Source of the DNA: Rhodospirillales bacterium
GTDB lineage: Bacteria; Pseudomonadota; Alphaproteobacteria; JAREAF01
Reading direction: 5' to 3'
NCBI GenBank assembly: GCA_029240475.1
Contig: JAREAF010000204.1
Coordinates: 1-6,008, forward strand
Length of the DNA: 6,008 nucleotides
Notes under the pieces: model-generated
Database searches by the model: none
What the model saw: only the letters and a program-made list of their open reading frames with translations
What the model was told of the DNA's origin: nothing
Translations under genes and position numbers: made by a program
In this document: piece by piece, positions 5,825 through 6,008 of the stretch
How the letters are laid out: every line of letters starts with the position of its first letter
Numbering within the stretch: position 1 is the first letter of the stretch

Positions 5825-6008
5825 ATGGCCGGTACGGGGGGTGGGGTCGTCGTTCACCTGGACGAGATCCGGGCGGTGCGCATGCCCGATTTCGACGGGC
5901 GGGCGCAGAGCGTAACGGCGGCGTTCGTCGCGGCCGCCACTGCGGAAATTCCAAGGAAAGCCTTGGCGCGCGCGCTGGTGCTGTCGGGGCTGCACATGCT
6001 GGCCGAAG
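5825..6008 (+). CDS. Unrecognised gene, N-terminal 61 residues, cut by window edge
   Basis: An open frame starts at the ATG at 5825 and continues past the right edge. A strong ribosome-binding site, GAGGAG at 5814-5819, lies five bases upstream, and the frame stays open to the end, so it is likely real. The visible protein begins MAGTGGGVVVHLDEIRAVRM, then has an Ala-rich, probably helical stretch (TAAFVAAATAEIP, ALARALVLSGLHMLAE). No signal peptide, membrane segment or recognisable motif is visible in this part. It follows the SDR after 66 bases on the same strand with no obvious terminator between, so co-transcription is possible. I cannot assign a family. Confidence 0.6.
   Translation, partial: MAGTGGGVVVHLDEIRAVRMPDFDGRAQSVTAAFVAAATAEIPRKALARALVLSGLHMLAE

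Overview
This is a GC-rich, gene-dense bacterial window. The base composition, the paired TadE-like pseudopilins with a TadG-like partner, and the AxA-type signal peptide all fit an alphaproteobacterium, but nothing here fixes the genus. I see no tRNA, rRNA, CRISPR array, insertion sequence, phage gene or clear horizontal-transfer signature.

Layout. Positions 1-936 (minus strand) hold a nucleotidyltransferase-fold gene whose 3' end overlaps by 17 bases the start of a metallophosphoesterase that runs off the left edge. Positions 1064-1534 (minus) encode a small secreted protein very rich in His and Arg. Positions 1657-3892 (minus) form a compact three-gene pseudopilin operon in the order TadG-like (2534-3892), TadE-like with four cysteines (2058-2507), TadE-like (1657-2061). 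The genes either overlap or lie within 26 bases of each other. Positions 4100-4870 (minus) are a complete exodeoxyribonuclease III. The strand then switches: a complete classical short-chain dehydrogenase/reductase lies at 4991-5758 (plus), followed by an unrecognised gene at 5825 that runs off the right edge.

How the parts fit. The three Tad-type genes probably make minor, inner-membrane-anchored components of a Flp/Tad pilus whose motor, secretin and prepilin peptidase are encoded elsewhere. The His-rich secreted protein follows them on the same strand after a 122-base gap. That gap holds the most notable non-coding signal in the window: a perfect 12-bp inverted repeat whose promoter-distal arm is the ribosome-binding site of the His-rich gene. 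In mRNA the upstream arm could mask that site. The nucleotidyltransferase and metallophosphoesterase are probably translationally coupled. XthA and the SDR diverge from a 120-base shared upstream region in which I could not find a convincing promoter.

Overall this is mostly a conventional chromosomal region. I do not see a clear new defence or mobile system. The observations most worth a second look are the SD-masking repeat with the His-rich secreted protein, and the overlapping nucleotidyltransferase/phosphoesterase pair.
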